From contig NZ_JBPSEG010000006.1 in the NCBI RefSeq assembly GCF_051488665.1, positions 1 through 64,000 on the forward strand: a stretch of DNA of 64,000 bases, given 5' to 3'. Origin of the DNA: Melioribacter sp051488665 (lineage in GTDB: Bacteria > Bacteroidota > Ignavibacteria > Ignavibacteriales > Melioribacteraceae). Under the pieces are notes generated by a model. The model had not been told where the DNA came from. It made no database searches and was given only the letters and a program-made list of their open reading frames with translations. Made by a program: the position numbers and the translations under genes. Positions 43,219 to 51,442 of the stretch are shown here, piece by piece (within the stretch, counting starts at the first letter, position 1; each line of letters starts with the position of its first letter).

Positions 43219-44196
43219 ATGAGAAATTTTTGCTATCAAAATATTCTGGATGCAATTGGCAGAACGCCGATTGTAAAATTAAACAACATATCCAAAGACC
43301 TTAAAGCCGATATTTATGCCAAACTTGAATTTATGAATCCCGGCGGCAGCATAAAGGACAGGATTGCAAAGTATATGATCGAAAAAGCGGAGAGGGAAGG
43401 AAAAATAAAACCCGGAGATACGATAATTGAAAATTCTTCGGGGAATACAGCGCTTGGACTTGCCATCGTTTGCAGGCAAAAAGGTTATAACTTGAAAATC
43501 GTAATCCGCGATACTACTAGCAAAGAAAAGATTAAAATGCTCGAAATTCTCGGCGTAGACGTAATTAAAGTTGACGCCAGTCTGCCTCCCGAAGACCCGA
43601 ACTCGTACAATAATTACGCTCTTAACTATGCCAAAGCAAATCCTTCGGTTTATTATATCGACCAACATAATAATCTTGATAATAACGAAGCTCATTATAT
43701 GACAACAGGCCCTGAAATATGGGAACAGATGAACGGAAAAGTCGACTATTTGATAGGAGCTTTCGGCACGGGAGGAACAATTTCGGGAACGGGCAGATTT
43801 CTAAAAGAAAAAAATCCGGACGTTAAAGTTATCGGCGTCGACCCTGTCGGCTCGGTATTCTATGAGTATTTTAAAAATAAAAAGTTGATAAAACCTTCGC
43901 GTTATTTGATTGAAGGCATGGGCGACGAGTTTATTATTAAAACGGCTCAGTTCGAGTATCTCGACGATATGTATCAGGTCGACGACAAGAAAGCTTTCGG
44001 GTGGACAAAAAAATTGGCGTACGAAGAAGGCATAATAGCGGGAGGTTCGAGCGGCGCAAACATCTGGGCGGCGGTTAAATTGGCTAAAGAAATCAACAGA
44101 CCGGCAAATATCGTTACTGTCATTTGCGACAGCGGATATAAATATTTTTCAACCATCTATAACGACGATTGGCTCGCCGAGCACGATCTGATTTGA
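43219..44196 (+). CDS. PLP-dependent cysteine synthase / cystathionine beta-synthase
   Basis: A 325-residue fold type II PLP enzyme. The Schiff-base lysine is K46 in 'PGGSIKDR', the substrate loop is 'ENSSGNTALGLAI', and the phosphate loop is 'GTGGTISGTGRF'. The features fit O-acetylserine sulfhydrylase or a cystathionine beta-synthase without CBS domains. With the cystathionine gamma-lyase family gene 0.9 kb downstream it would make a reverse transsulfuration route from homocysteine to cysteine; that pairing is the main reason for preferring cystathionine beta-synthase. It ends within the start region of the DUF4380 gene. Confidence 0.85.
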   Translation: MRNFCYQNILDAIGRTPIVKLNNISKDLKADIYAKLEFMNPGGSIKDRIAKYMIEKAEREGKIKPGDTIIENSSGNTALGLAIVCRQKGYNLKIVIRDTTSKEKIKMLEILGVDVIKVDASLPPEDPNSYNNYALNYAKANPSVYYIDQHNNLDNNEAHYMTTGPEIWEQMNGKVDYLIGAFGTGGTISGTGRFLKEKNPDVKVIGVDPVGSVFYEYFKNKKLIKPSRYLIEGMGDEFIIKTAQFEYLDDMYQVDDKKAFGWTKKLAYEEGIIAGGSSGANIWAAVKLAKEINRPANIVTVICDSGYKYFSTIYNDDWLAEHDLI

Positions 44197-44201
44197 AATA
44201 C

Positions 44202-45038
44202 ATGCAAGATTTTTTCGCAGATAGTTTAAACCTTTCTAATCGTAATTCTGTTATGGCAGTTTCGCCCCGATACGGAGGCAGAATAATTTCTTTCAAATAC
44301 GGGGAGTCGGAGCTGATTCGCAATAACTCGGACGATTTACTTTCCGTCGGTTCAACTTTTTGGACATCTCCGCAAGCCGTATGGAATTGGCCGCCTCCGG
44401 CAAATATCGATTCTTCGCCTTATTCCTTTAATAGAACCGGTAATTCTATAATACTTACGAGCAGTATCGACGGCTTAACGAACATAAAAGTAATTAAGGA
44501 AATTTCCCCTCACCACTATGACGATTCGTTTATAATTAAATACAAAATAATTAATTGTAACAAAGAATCCGTTTTTACGGCTCCGTGGGAAATTACAAGA
44601 GTCAATAAAGGAGGAGAATTTTTCTTTTCTTCCGATGACGAAAATCTAAATCCCAAAACCTTCGAATTGTCAAAAACCGATAAACATGGAAATATTTTCA
44701 GGTATAAAAGCAGCGTTAAAGAATTACTGACCAAGCCTCAGCTTTCGGCGTCTCGATCGTCGGGAGGGTGGTCGGCGTATTTGTATAACGATTTAATTTT
44801 CATTAAAATTTTCGAGAGTATTAAAGAAGGGGAAGCCGCCCCCGGCGAAGGCGCCGTTTTGTTTTATGTGAGCCGCGACGACGATTTCCTGGAACTGGAA
44901 AATCAGGGGAAATTTAGTAAAATTCAACCCGGCGAAGAATTAACGTATGAAGTAATCTGGACTGTTTTGGAACCCGAACCAAACGCATCATTTCAAAAAA
45001 TTGTAGCCGCAGTCGAAGATCACGTCTCAAAATTCTGA
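44202..45038 (+). CDS. DUF4380 family protein, probable sugar-binding beta-sandwich
   Basis: A protein of about 278 residues with features of the DUF4380 family: 'GGRIISFKYGESEL' near the start and 'FWTSPQAVWNWPPP', then beta-strands of a galactose-mutarotase-like supersandwich ('PWEITRVNKGGEFFF', 'GEELTYEVIWTVLEPE'). It has no signal peptide. The start is uncertain: ATG at 44202 or TTG at 44193 overlapping the previous stop; neither has a good ribosome site. It sits between two transsulfuration-type enzymes without an evident link to sulfur metabolism. The fold suggests carbohydrate binding; no activity can be assigned. Confidence 0.6.
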   Translation: MQDFFADSLNLSNRNSVMAVSPRYGGRIISFKYGESELIRNNSDDLLSVGSTFWTSPQAVWNWPPPANIDSSPYSFNRTGNSIILTSSIDGLTNIKVIKEISPHHYDDSFIIKYKIINCNKESVFTAPWEITRVNKGGEFFFSSDDENLNPKTFELSKTDKHGNIFRYKSSVKELLTKPQLSASRSSGGWSAYLYNDLIFIKIFESIKEGEAAPGEGAVLFYVSRDDDFLELENQGKFSKIQPGEELTYEVIWTVLEPEPNASFQKIVAAVEDHVSKF

Positions 45039-45123
45039 ACATGCTTTCAAAATAATCCGATTCCGTTTTTTTAGAATGCGGGGATTGTATAATTTAAGGG
45101 TAAGAAAAAAATAGGAGTGTGTC

Positions 45124-46443
45124 ATGTCTGAAGAAAAAAAGAACAACCAGATAATCGATGAATCGAAGTATTCGATGGGCACTCATCTGATTTACGGAAA
45201 ATACAAAACCGATAAATGGGATTACGCTCATCACGTTACCGCTCCGATTTCGTCTTCAACTACATTCAGACTCGATTCTGTTGAAAGGGGAGCTCAGGGT
45301 TTTTCGCAATTTGCAAACACTAAAATTTTCGGAGAAGGTCAACCAATTTTTATATATGACCGGCTTGGAGAACCGAATAAGGATATGCTCGAAGAAAATA
45401 TCGCCTATGTGGAAAAAGGCGAAATGGCTGTAAGTTTTGCCAGCGGAATGGGTGCAATTTCTGCCGTTCTCGGAATTCTCACTAAATCCGGCGACGAAAT
45501 TATTACCCACAATACTTTGTACGGTTGCACTTTGTCTTTATTGAGTAACTGGTATCCCAGATATAATATCAAATGGAATCCCGTCGACCTGAAGAATCCG
45601 GATAATATCTATACTAAATTGACGGACAACACTAAAGTAATTTATTTTGAAACTCCGGCTAATCCTAACCTTGAGATTATCGATATCGCAAAAGTTCGCG
45701 AAATTGTCGACAAAATTAATGAACAACGTAAGCCGGAAAACAGAATTAATATAGTAATCGACAATACGTTTGCAACGCCTTACTGTCAAAGACCGATAGA
45801 ACTTGGCGCCGATTTCGTAGTTCATTCTCTTACAAAAGGGATAGGCGGATTCGGAACGGATATGGGCGGAATTGTAATCGGCAGAAAAGAATATCAGGAT
45901 ATGCTGCAATTGTACAGAAAAGATTTCGGAGCGGTGCTCAATCCCAAAAGCGCCTGGTCTATTTTGACTTACGGATTACCCACGCTTCCGATTCGAATGA
46001 AAAAACAGATTGAAACCGCAATGAAAATTGCCGAATATTTGAACACTCATCCGAAGATAGAATTCGTAAATTATCCCGGACTAAAAATCTTCAAAAATTA
46101 TGAACTGGCAAAAAAACAGATGATCGATTTCGACGGCAATTTTGCGCCGGGCAGTTTGATTTATTTCGTTATAAAAGGAAGCTCTCCGCTCGAAAGCAAA
46201 AACAACGGAATTAAATTTATGGATTATGCCGCCGACCACGCTTACACTATGACGCTTGCGGTTAGTTTGGGGCATACGAGAACGCTGATTGAACATCCTG
46301 CTTCGATGACTCATTCGGTTGTGCCTCCGGAACAACTTGCCGACAGGGGAATCGACGCCGGCGGAATCAGAATTGCGGTAGGACTCGAAAACGCAGACGA
46401 TATTATTCAAGACCTGGAAAATTCGCTCGGAGTAATCGAATAG
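45124..46443 (+). CDS. Cys/Met metabolism PLP enzyme (cystathionine gamma-lyase / methionine gamma-lyase family)
   Basis: A 439-residue fold type I PLP enzyme. The family features are 'SSSTTFRLDS', 'EKGEMAVSFASGMGAISAVL', 'YGCTLSLLSNWYPR', 'VIDNTFATPYCQRPIELGADFVVHS', and the PLP lysine K238 in 'HSLTKGIGGFG'. It is longer than typical cystathionine gamma-lyases by about 40 residues, spread through an N-terminal extension and loops. Reaction alternatives are cystathionine gamma-lyase, methionine gamma-lyase or O-acetylhomoserine sulfhydrylase. The neighbouring cystathionine beta-synthase-like gene favours cystathionine cleavage. AGGAGTG serves as the ribosome site. Confidence 0.85.
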   Translation: MSEEKKNNQIIDESKYSMGTHLIYGKYKTDKWDYAHHVTAPISSSTTFRLDSVERGAQGFSQFANTKIFGEGQPIFIYDRLGEPNKDMLEENIAYVEKGEMAVSFASGMGAISAVLGILTKSGDEIITHNTLYGCTLSLLSNWYPRYNIKWNPVDLKNPDNIYTKLTDNTKVIYFETPANPNLEIIDIAKVREIVDKINEQRKPENRINIVIDNTFATPYCQRPIELGADFVVHSLTKGIGGFGTDMGGIVIGRKEYQDMLQLYRKDFGAVLNPKSAWSILTYGLPTLPIRMKKQIETAMKIAEYLNTHPKIEFVNYPGLKIFKNYELAKKQMIDFDGNFAPGSLIYFVIKGSSPLESKNNGIKFMDYAADHAYTMTLAVSLGHTRTLIEHPASMTHSVVPPEQLADRGIDAGGIRIAVGLENADDIIQDLENSLGVIE

Positions 46444-46445
46444 TA

Positions 46446-47582
46446 ATGATGATTAAGTATTTCCGTTTATTGTTTTTAATTAATATATGTCTTTTTGCTC
46501 AAAACGGTGTCAGCAGAAGTTACTATCCCGACGGCAGCATCCGGTCGGAAATTTCTTATGTAAATGACGTTCTCGACGGAGCTGCCGTTGAATATTATCC
46601 TAACGGTAATCTGAAATCCTACAAAGAATTCAGTAACGGAATTCTACACGGTAAAGTTATATTTTATTATCCGGACGGTTTAATCGAACGGCAATACGAT
46701 GTTAATAACGGCGTAAAGGACGGAACTGAACGGATTTATTATCCGAACGGTTCGCTGCGAGAAATTTCAATTTACGAAAGCGGCAGACTGGTAAAAAGAA
46801 ACCGCTTCGATATGGATCCCGATTACCGACCTTTACCCGAACAATATCTTGCGGGCAATAAACAAAGAGAATTGATTAAAAGAAAAAAACAGGAATTAAT
46901 TTGCGACGCTGAAATATGCCCTGTGCCAATCGACGGAATCGATGCAATCCAGAAAAATCTGGTTTATCCCGAACATGCTCTGCTCTACGGACTCGAAGGC
47001 GAAGTGATTCTAATAGCAACCGTTGACAAAGAAGGCGATGTAAAAGACGTTGAAATTGTAAAAAGCCTCGGGCTCGGCTGCGACGAGGCGGCTCAGGAAG
47101 CCGTAAAAAAAACTAAATTTATTCCCGGTCAGACCGCAGGCAAACCCGTCGAAAGCCGCGTTACGCTCTACGTCCAGTTTAAAATATTCGACAGGAACCT
47201 GGCTGCAAAGAATTCAGAAACGATTGTCAGCAAGATGGATACGGAGACTGTAACTCCGCCCGATAAGTCGACCAAAACAGAAATTATTTGCGATTATGAA
47301 GAATGTCCTTATCCGAAAGGCGGGTTAAAGAGTATAAACGACAACCTGGAAATTCCTCAGATTGCCAAAAGACTTAAACTGAAAGGCGAAATTGTAATCG
47401 AGGCGGAAATTAACGAATTCGGTATTGTAATCGACACGAAAATATTAAAAGGAATCGGTTACGGATGCGACGATGCCGTTGAATCCGCTCTTTACAGAAC
47501 GGCATTCAATCCGGCAAGAGATAACGGTAAAGAAGTAAAATCCCGCGTTAAAATTATTTTTCCCTTCAGTTACGAAGACTGA
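46446..47582 (+). CDS. Exported MORN/YwqK-repeat protein with two TonB C-terminal domains
   Basis: A 378-residue protein with a signal peptide (residues 1-19). Residues 24-120 hold five or so MORN/YwqK-type repeats ('YYPDGSIRSEISY', 'YYPNGNLKSYKEF', 'YYPDGLIERQYDV', 'YYPNGSLREISIY'). Two TonB_C domains follow, about 150-255 and 280-376, each introduced by a 'CDxExCPxP' cysteine pair and each with 'GLGCDEAAQEAV' or 'GYGCDDAVESAL'. No second membrane helix or proline-rich spacer is present, so it is not a TonB energiser in the usual sense. It follows the PLP enzyme gene by 2 bases without a ribosome site. Function is unknown; a periplasmic binding or scaffold role is a guess. Its 3' end overlaps the convergent thioredoxin-like gene by 13 bases. 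Confidence 0.8.
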   Translation: MMIKYFRLLFLINICLFAQNGVSRSYYPDGSIRSEISYVNDVLDGAAVEYYPNGNLKSYKEFSNGILHGKVIFYYPDGLIERQYDVNNGVKDGTERIYYPNGSLREISIYESGRLVKRNRFDMDPDYRPLPEQYLAGNKQRELIKRKKQELICDAEICPVPIDGIDAIQKNLVYPEHALLYGLEGEVILIATVDKEGDVKDVEIVKSLGLGCDEAAQEAVKKTKFIPGQTAGKPVESRVTLYVQFKIFDRNLAAKNSETIVSKMDTETVTPPDKSTKTEIICDYEECPYPKGGLKSINDNLEIPQIAKRLKLKGEIVIEAEINEFGIVIDTKILKGIGYGCDDAVESALYRTAFNPARDNGKEVKSRVKIIFPFSYED

Positions 47583-48181
47583 ATCAAATTGCCGATAATA
47601 TCTTTGAATTCTTCTTCGATGGCTTTGCCCCGGTTTCTGCCGTACCAAAGATGCAATTCTTTCATAAATGCTTCTTTCGACTTACCGGCTTCCTTGGCTC
47701 GTATGATTAAATCCTGAGCTTCTTTGGGACGAGGTCCCCACTGGAATAATTCATTGCCTTCATAATCGAATGCCACTAATTTCGGTATGCTCCTCGAACC
47801 GTTTGTCAAATAAAGATCCATTATATCGATGTTCTTGTCTCTTTCCAGTATTTTTAATTCTATAATCGGATTGCACTTTGCAATCTTGTTGATATAAGGC
47901 AGAGTCTGCGCAGAATCGCCGCACCAGTTTTCCGTCAATACCATCCATAGTTGAGGCGTATCTATTTTTTTTACCATTTGGCAGAGTTGGTCGTCTACGA
48001 CATAACTCTTTTCAATTCTTTGCGACCTCTGAAAATTCATTATCATATAGTTCAGATTCGGATCGTCTATTTCATCCAAATTGTTTTTAATCATTTCGAC
48101 CGTATTTCGAAAATTGTCCATATATTCTTCGTAAGACATTGCGTTATGAGGACGCTTTTCGAGGAAAAACTTCTTTGGCAT
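47570..48181 (-). CDS. Thioredoxin-like protein (WCGDS active site)
   Basis: A 203-residue cytoplasmic protein of the thioredoxin fold. The active-site position reads 'TENWCGDSAQTLPYI', a single cysteine with Asp-Ser in place of the second Cys of CxxC, as in the Thioredoxin_9 group. Such proteins are annotated as thioredoxins but cannot form the normal intramolecular disulfide, so a monothiol or chaperone-like role is more likely. A ribosome site (AAGGAG) precedes the ATG. It overlaps the convergent MORN/TonB gene by 13 bases. Confidence 0.85.
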   Translation of the reverse strand: MPKKFFLEKRPHNAMSYEEYMDNFRNTVEMIKNNLDEIDDPNLNYMIMNFQRSQRIEKSYVVDDQLCQMVKKIDTPQLWMVLTENWCGDSAQTLPYINKIAKCNPIIELKILERDKNIDIMDLYLTNGSRSIPKLVAFDYEGNELFQWGPRPKEAQDLIIRAKEAGKSKEAFMKELHLWYGRNRGKAIEEEFKDIIGNLIQSS

Positions 48182-48220
48182 TTTTGCTCCTTTTTAAGTT
48201 GTACTAACAAAAATCAAAAA

Positions 48221-48240
48221 TGTACTCTTTAGTGTACACT
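48221..48240. promoter_or_regulatory. Palindromic site between divergent genes
   Basis: AGTGTACACT at 48231-48240 is a perfect 10-bp palindrome, and TGTAC at 48221-48225 pairs with GTACA at its right half to make a wider inverted repeat. The site lies between the thioredoxin-like gene (minus) and the DUF6600 gene (plus), a natural operator position. The binding protein is unknown. Confidence 0.4.
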
Positions 48241-48328
48241 CTGCAGTGCAATATGTGAAAAATATTTAATAAAGGCTTTCAAATAACGGCATATTTGTTG
48301 CGACAAAAATAAGAAAAAGGAGGTTGTC

Positions 48329-49084
48329 ATGAAAAAGATGATTTTAATCCTGACCTTTTTGATATTGACAGCGATAAATTCGGAAGCTTTGCATCGTAAG
48401 CATCCAGACTTTTACAGAGCGCTGAAACCTTACGGCGAATGGATTATGCTCGGGCATAACATAAACGTATGGAGACCGACGTTTGTGCATATGGATTGGA
48501 AACCTTATACGATAGGTCGTTGGAAATGGACATCGGTCGGATGGAGCTGGGTCTCATACGAACCGTTCGGTGAAATTGTTTTTCATTACGGCAGATGGGA
48601 ATATCATCCGAGATACGGATGGATTTGGTTTCCCGACGACGAGTGGGGCCCTGCGTGGGTCGAATGGAGATACGACGACGATTATATCGGATGGGCTCCG
48701 ATGCCTTATACATCGCATTTCAGACTCGATATCGGTTTGAGAATATCTTTCAATTGGATTACTATTCCGGATTATTGGTGCTTTGTCCCCTATAAACATT
48801 TCTACTCTCGAAATATCCGCGATTATATGATCCACGAAAGACATATAAGAGATGTTTTTTACAAATTGCGTTTCAAGAAACGTCATTTTGATCCTCCGCG
48901 AAAATATTATGTCGATAAAAGAATGAAGGACTACGACAAACGAGAAAAATACGAAAGAAGTGAATCGAAGTATGACGACCGCCGTTACAGAAAAGATGTC
49001 GGGCCAGGTCATGATGAAAACGATCGAGACTACAGAAATGACTCGCGGCGCAACAGGGAAGGAAAAATAATCAGAAGAAGATAG
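48329..49084 (+). CDS. DUF6600 family exported protein, tryptophan-rich
   Basis: A 251-residue exported protein. A signal peptide (residues 1-20) is followed by a Trp/Tyr-rich domain of about 120 residues with the recurring pattern Y-G-x-W / G-R-W-x-W ('PYGEWIMLG', 'YTIGRWKWTSVGWSWVSYEPFG', 'HYGRWEYHPRYGWIWFPDDEWGPAWVEWR'), which fits the DUF6600 family. The last 70 residues are highly charged (Arg, Lys, Asp) and probably disordered. AAAGGAGG precedes the ATG. The family has no established function; envelope localisation follows from the signal peptide. Confidence 0.8.
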   Translation: MKKMILILTFLILTAINSEALHRKHPDFYRALKPYGEWIMLGHNINVWRPTFVHMDWKPYTIGRWKWTSVGWSWVSYEPFGEIVFHYGRWEYHPRYGWIWFPDDEWGPAWVEWRYDDDYIGWAPMPYTSHFRLDIGLRISFNWITIPDYWCFVPYKHFYSRNIRDYMIHERHIRDVFYKLRFKKRHFDPPRKYYVDKRMKDYDKREKYERSESKYDDRRYRKDVGPGHDENDRDYRNDSRRNREGKIIRRR

Positions 49085-49095
49085 TACTTAATACG

Positions 49096-49140
49096 GCTGC
49101 CGGATTTCGGCTGCTTCTCGTCCGGCAGCTTCAATTTGCT
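49096..49140 (+). terminator. Probable terminator after the DUF6600 gene
   Basis: GCTGCCGGA (49096-49104) pairs perfectly with TCCGGCAGC (49121-49129) around a 16-base loop. The tail (TTCAATTTGCTTT) is T-rich but weak, so termination may be incomplete. Confidence 0.6.
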
Positions 49141-49201
49141 TTATGCACACATCTATTTTTATATTGCCTACCTAAAATAACCCGATTATTTGGTATTAAA
49201 A

Positions 49202-50101
49202 ATGAAAAACGAAGCCTTGCTCCAAACCGATTTCGACAATTTGAAATTATTTAAAAGAGGCAAAGTCAGAGACATTTACGACCTCGGGGAATATTATCTG
49301 ATTGTCTCGACCGACAGGATATCCGCTTTCGACGTAATTATGAACGAAGGTATTCCCAATAAAGGAAAAGTATTGAATCTGATATCCGCATTCTGGTTCG
49401 ATTTTACGAAAGATATTGTGGATAATCATCTGATAACGATTAATACTGACGAATACCCTCAAGAATGCCGGCAATATAAAGACGTATTGAATGGAAGATC
49501 GATGTTAGTTAAAAAAGCCGAATTGATCCCTCTTGAGTGCATTGTCAGAGGATATATAACCGGGTCGGGCTGGAACGACTATAAAAAAACCGGCAAAATA
49601 TGCGGAATCGAATTACCCGCCGGTCTGGTCGAATCGGAAAAATTACCAGAACCGATTTTCACTCCGTCCACAAAAGCCGAAATCGGTTTGCACGACGAAA
49701 ATATAACGGAGGACGAAGCGGTCAAGATTGTAGGCAGGGAAGCTTTTGAATTTATGAAAAATACTTCTCTGGAATTATACAAAAAAGCAGCCGATTACGC
49801 GCTTTCAAAAGGAATTATAATTGCTGATACTAAAGTCGAATTCGGATATTACGACGGCAAAATAATATTGATCGACGAATTGCTCACGCCCGATTCGTCG
49901 CGCTTCTGGCCGCTCGAAAATTACGAAAAGGGAAAAACCCAAAACAGTTTCGACAAACAATACGTCAGGAATTATTTGCTGTCGATTAATTTCTCCAAAA
50001 AGCCGCCCGCCCCGCCTTTGCCGGACGACGTTATTTTGAATACCAGCAAAAAATATTTGGAAGCGCTCAACAGGTTGACCGGAATATCTCATGTTCCCTG
50101 A
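49202..50101 (+). CDS. purC: Phosphoribosylaminoimidazole-succinocarboxamide synthase (SAICAR synthetase)
   Basis: A 299-residue enzyme of purine synthesis that joins CAIR and aspartate with ATP. Motifs are 'LFKRGKVRDIYDLGE' near the N-terminus, 'VSTDRISAFDVIM', 'VKKAELIPLECIVRGYITGSGW' and 'IDELLTPDSSRFWP'. This is the longer form without fusion to PurE. I chose the ATG at 49202, four codons after an in-frame TTG. It is the first gene of a tight run that ends with recA-recX; DUF971 starts inside its last 11 bases. Confidence 0.96.
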   Translation: MKNEALLQTDFDNLKLFKRGKVRDIYDLGEYYLIVSTDRISAFDVIMNEGIPNKGKVLNLISAFWFDFTKDIVDNHLITINTDEYPQECRQYKDVLNGRSMLVKKAELIPLECIVRGYITGSGWNDYKKTGKICGIELPAGLVESEKLPEPIFTPSTKAEIGLHDENITEDEAVKIVGREAFEFMKNTSLELYKKAADYALSKGIIIADTKVEFGYYDGKIILIDELLTPDSSRFWPLENYEKGKTQNSFDKQYVRNYLLSINFSKKPPAPPLPDDVILNTSKKYLEALNRLTGISHVP

Positions 50102-50387
50102 AAAAATAACCGCAGGCGAAAATAATTTTATTATCGGCTGGCGGGACGGTAGAGTTTCGGAAATCAAGTACGCTAATTTGCGAGCTCTGTGTCCGTGCGC
50201 ATCTTGCCGCGCCGAAGCAGAAAAAAACGGTAAGGATTATATCCCGATTTTTTCGGAAGAAGAGATTACGGTGGAAAGAATTGAACAAGTTGGTAATTAT
50301 GCTTTGAAGATAATCTGGAAAGACGGGCACGACACCGGTATTTATGAATTTAACTATTTGACAAAAATCGCTGGTCTGAAATCCTGA
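50091..50387 (+). CDS. DUF971 family protein (GBBH-like N-terminal domain)
   Basis: A 98-residue protein of the DUF971 family, the small domain also found at the N-terminus of gamma-butyrobetaine hydroxylase. Visible features are 'IIGWRDGRVSEI', 'LRALCPCASCRAE' with three cysteines that probably hold zinc, and 'IWKDGHDTGIYEFNYL'. Related proteins are sometimes linked to iron-sulfur cluster or cofactor assembly; no role is established. It overlaps purC by 11 bases and ends 1 base before pgsA. Confidence 0.88.
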   Translation: MFPEKITAGENNFIIGWRDGRVSEIKYANLRALCPCASCRAEAEKNGKDYIPIFSEEEITVERIEQVGNYALKIIWKDGHDTGIYEFNYLTKIAGLKS

Positions 50388-50388
50388 C

Positions 50389-50985
50389 ATGGTACTTCCA
50401 AATCAATTAACGGTATTAAGAATAATTCTGACACCTGTCTTCTTCTTCCTTTTCCTTTCGGGCGAACCTGTGTTGATTCAGATTTCCGCAGCCGTTTACA
50501 TAATTGCCGCAATTACCGATTGGTACGACGGATGGCTGGCGAGAAAATTCAATTATATTACAGAATGGGGCAAGTTCCTCGATCCTTTAGCAGATAAGAT
50601 TCTTACTTCGGCGGCTTTTCTGGCTCTTGTTATTGTGGGAATTCTCGAGCTCTGGATGGTCTTGCTTATTATTTTTAGAGATATTCTGATTACCGGATTG
50701 AGAGTCTGGGCTGACTACAAAAAAATATCTTTTTCAACGAGTAAATCGGCTAAATGGAAAACTTTTTTCCAGATGACGTTTCAGTATTACTTATTATTGA
50801 TTTATACATTGAAAAGTATCGAACCGCTCAACAGGGAATACGCACGATTATTTGAAATATTGTTCGATAAGGATTTTATTTACTATACAATGTTGGCAAT
50901 AACGATTTTCACGGTTTATACGGGCATTACTTATTTTATATCGAATTGGTCACTAATCAAAAAAATAATTGACAACAAAAATTAA
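50389..50985 (+). CDS. pgsA: CDP-diacylglycerol--glycerol-3-phosphate 3-phosphatidyltransferase
   Basis: A 198-residue integral membrane enzyme that makes phosphatidylglycerophosphate from CDP-diacylglycerol. The CDP-alcohol phosphotransferase signature is present: 'DWYDGWLAR' followed by 'GKFLDPLADKI' (D-x2-DG-x2-AR-...-G-x3-D-x3-D). Several hydrophobic helices flank it. It is directly followed, with a 17-base overlap, by the phosphatase that completes phosphatidylglycerol synthesis. Confidence 0.95.
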   Translation: MVLPNQLTVLRIILTPVFFFLFLSGEPVLIQISAAVYIIAAITDWYDGWLARKFNYITEWGKFLDPLADKILTSAAFLALVIVGILELWMVLLIIFRDILITGLRVWADYKKISFSTSKSAKWKTFFQMTFQYYLLLIYTLKSIEPLNREYARLFEILFDKDFIYYTMLAITIFTVYTGITYFISNWSLIKKIIDNKN

Positions 50986-51427
50986 TAACCTCGAAAAATT
51001 AGTCGGGTCGGGAATCTACAGCGGTTATTTCCCGTATTTCAGCGGCACTGCGGGCAGTATTGTAGCTTTATTGATTTATCTTATTCCCGGTTTCGAAAAT
51101 CCGATTATAATGCTCGCATTAATTTCCTTTTTTATTTTGACGGGACAACAATTAGCTCTCAAGTTCGAGAAACGTTACGGAAAAGACCCCAAAGAATTTA
51201 CGCTCGACGAATTTATCGGAACATGGATTTCATTACTTTTTATACCCAAAATTATTTGGTATATTTTACCTGCTTTTATTTTATGGAGACTGTTCGATAT
51301 ATTGAAACCGTATCCTATCAAAAAACTCGAAAAAGTCGGGAACGGCTGGGGCGTATTGCTGGACGATATTGCGGCGGGATTTTGCTCTTTTTTCTTAGTC
51401 CATATTTTATTTTATTTTTTCAATTAA
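50969..51427 (+). CDS. pgpA: Phosphatidylglycerophosphatase A
   Basis: A 152-residue membrane protein of the PgpA family, which dephosphorylates phosphatidylglycerophosphate. Motifs are 'GSGIYSGYFPYFSGTAGS' near the N-terminus, 'KDPKEFTLDEFIGTW' and 'WGVLLDDIAAGF', with the acidic residues of the active site. The start appears to be TTG at 50969, inside pgsA, with no clear ribosome site; coupled translation is likely. It stands next to pgsA, so two consecutive steps are coded together. Confidence 0.92.
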   Translation: MTTKINNLEKLVGSGIYSGYFPYFSGTAGSIVALLIYLIPGFENPIIMLALISFFILTGQQLALKFEKRYGKDPKEFTLDEFIGTWISLLFIPKIIWYILPAFILWRLFDILKPYPIKKLEKVGNGWGVLLDDIAAGFCSFFLVHILFYFFN

Positions 51428-51442
51428 ATCAGGTTTTTTATT

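Noticed and set aside
45066..45096. TATAAT-like box before the cystathionine gamma-lyase family gene
   Set aside because: TATAAT is present, but the -33/-35 side is only a T-run and the match to either consensus is too weak to list as a promoter.
47565..47583. Small hairpin at the convergent ends of the MORN/TonB and thioredoxin-like genes
   Set aside because: A 6-bp stem without a T-run on either strand; not enough for a terminator.
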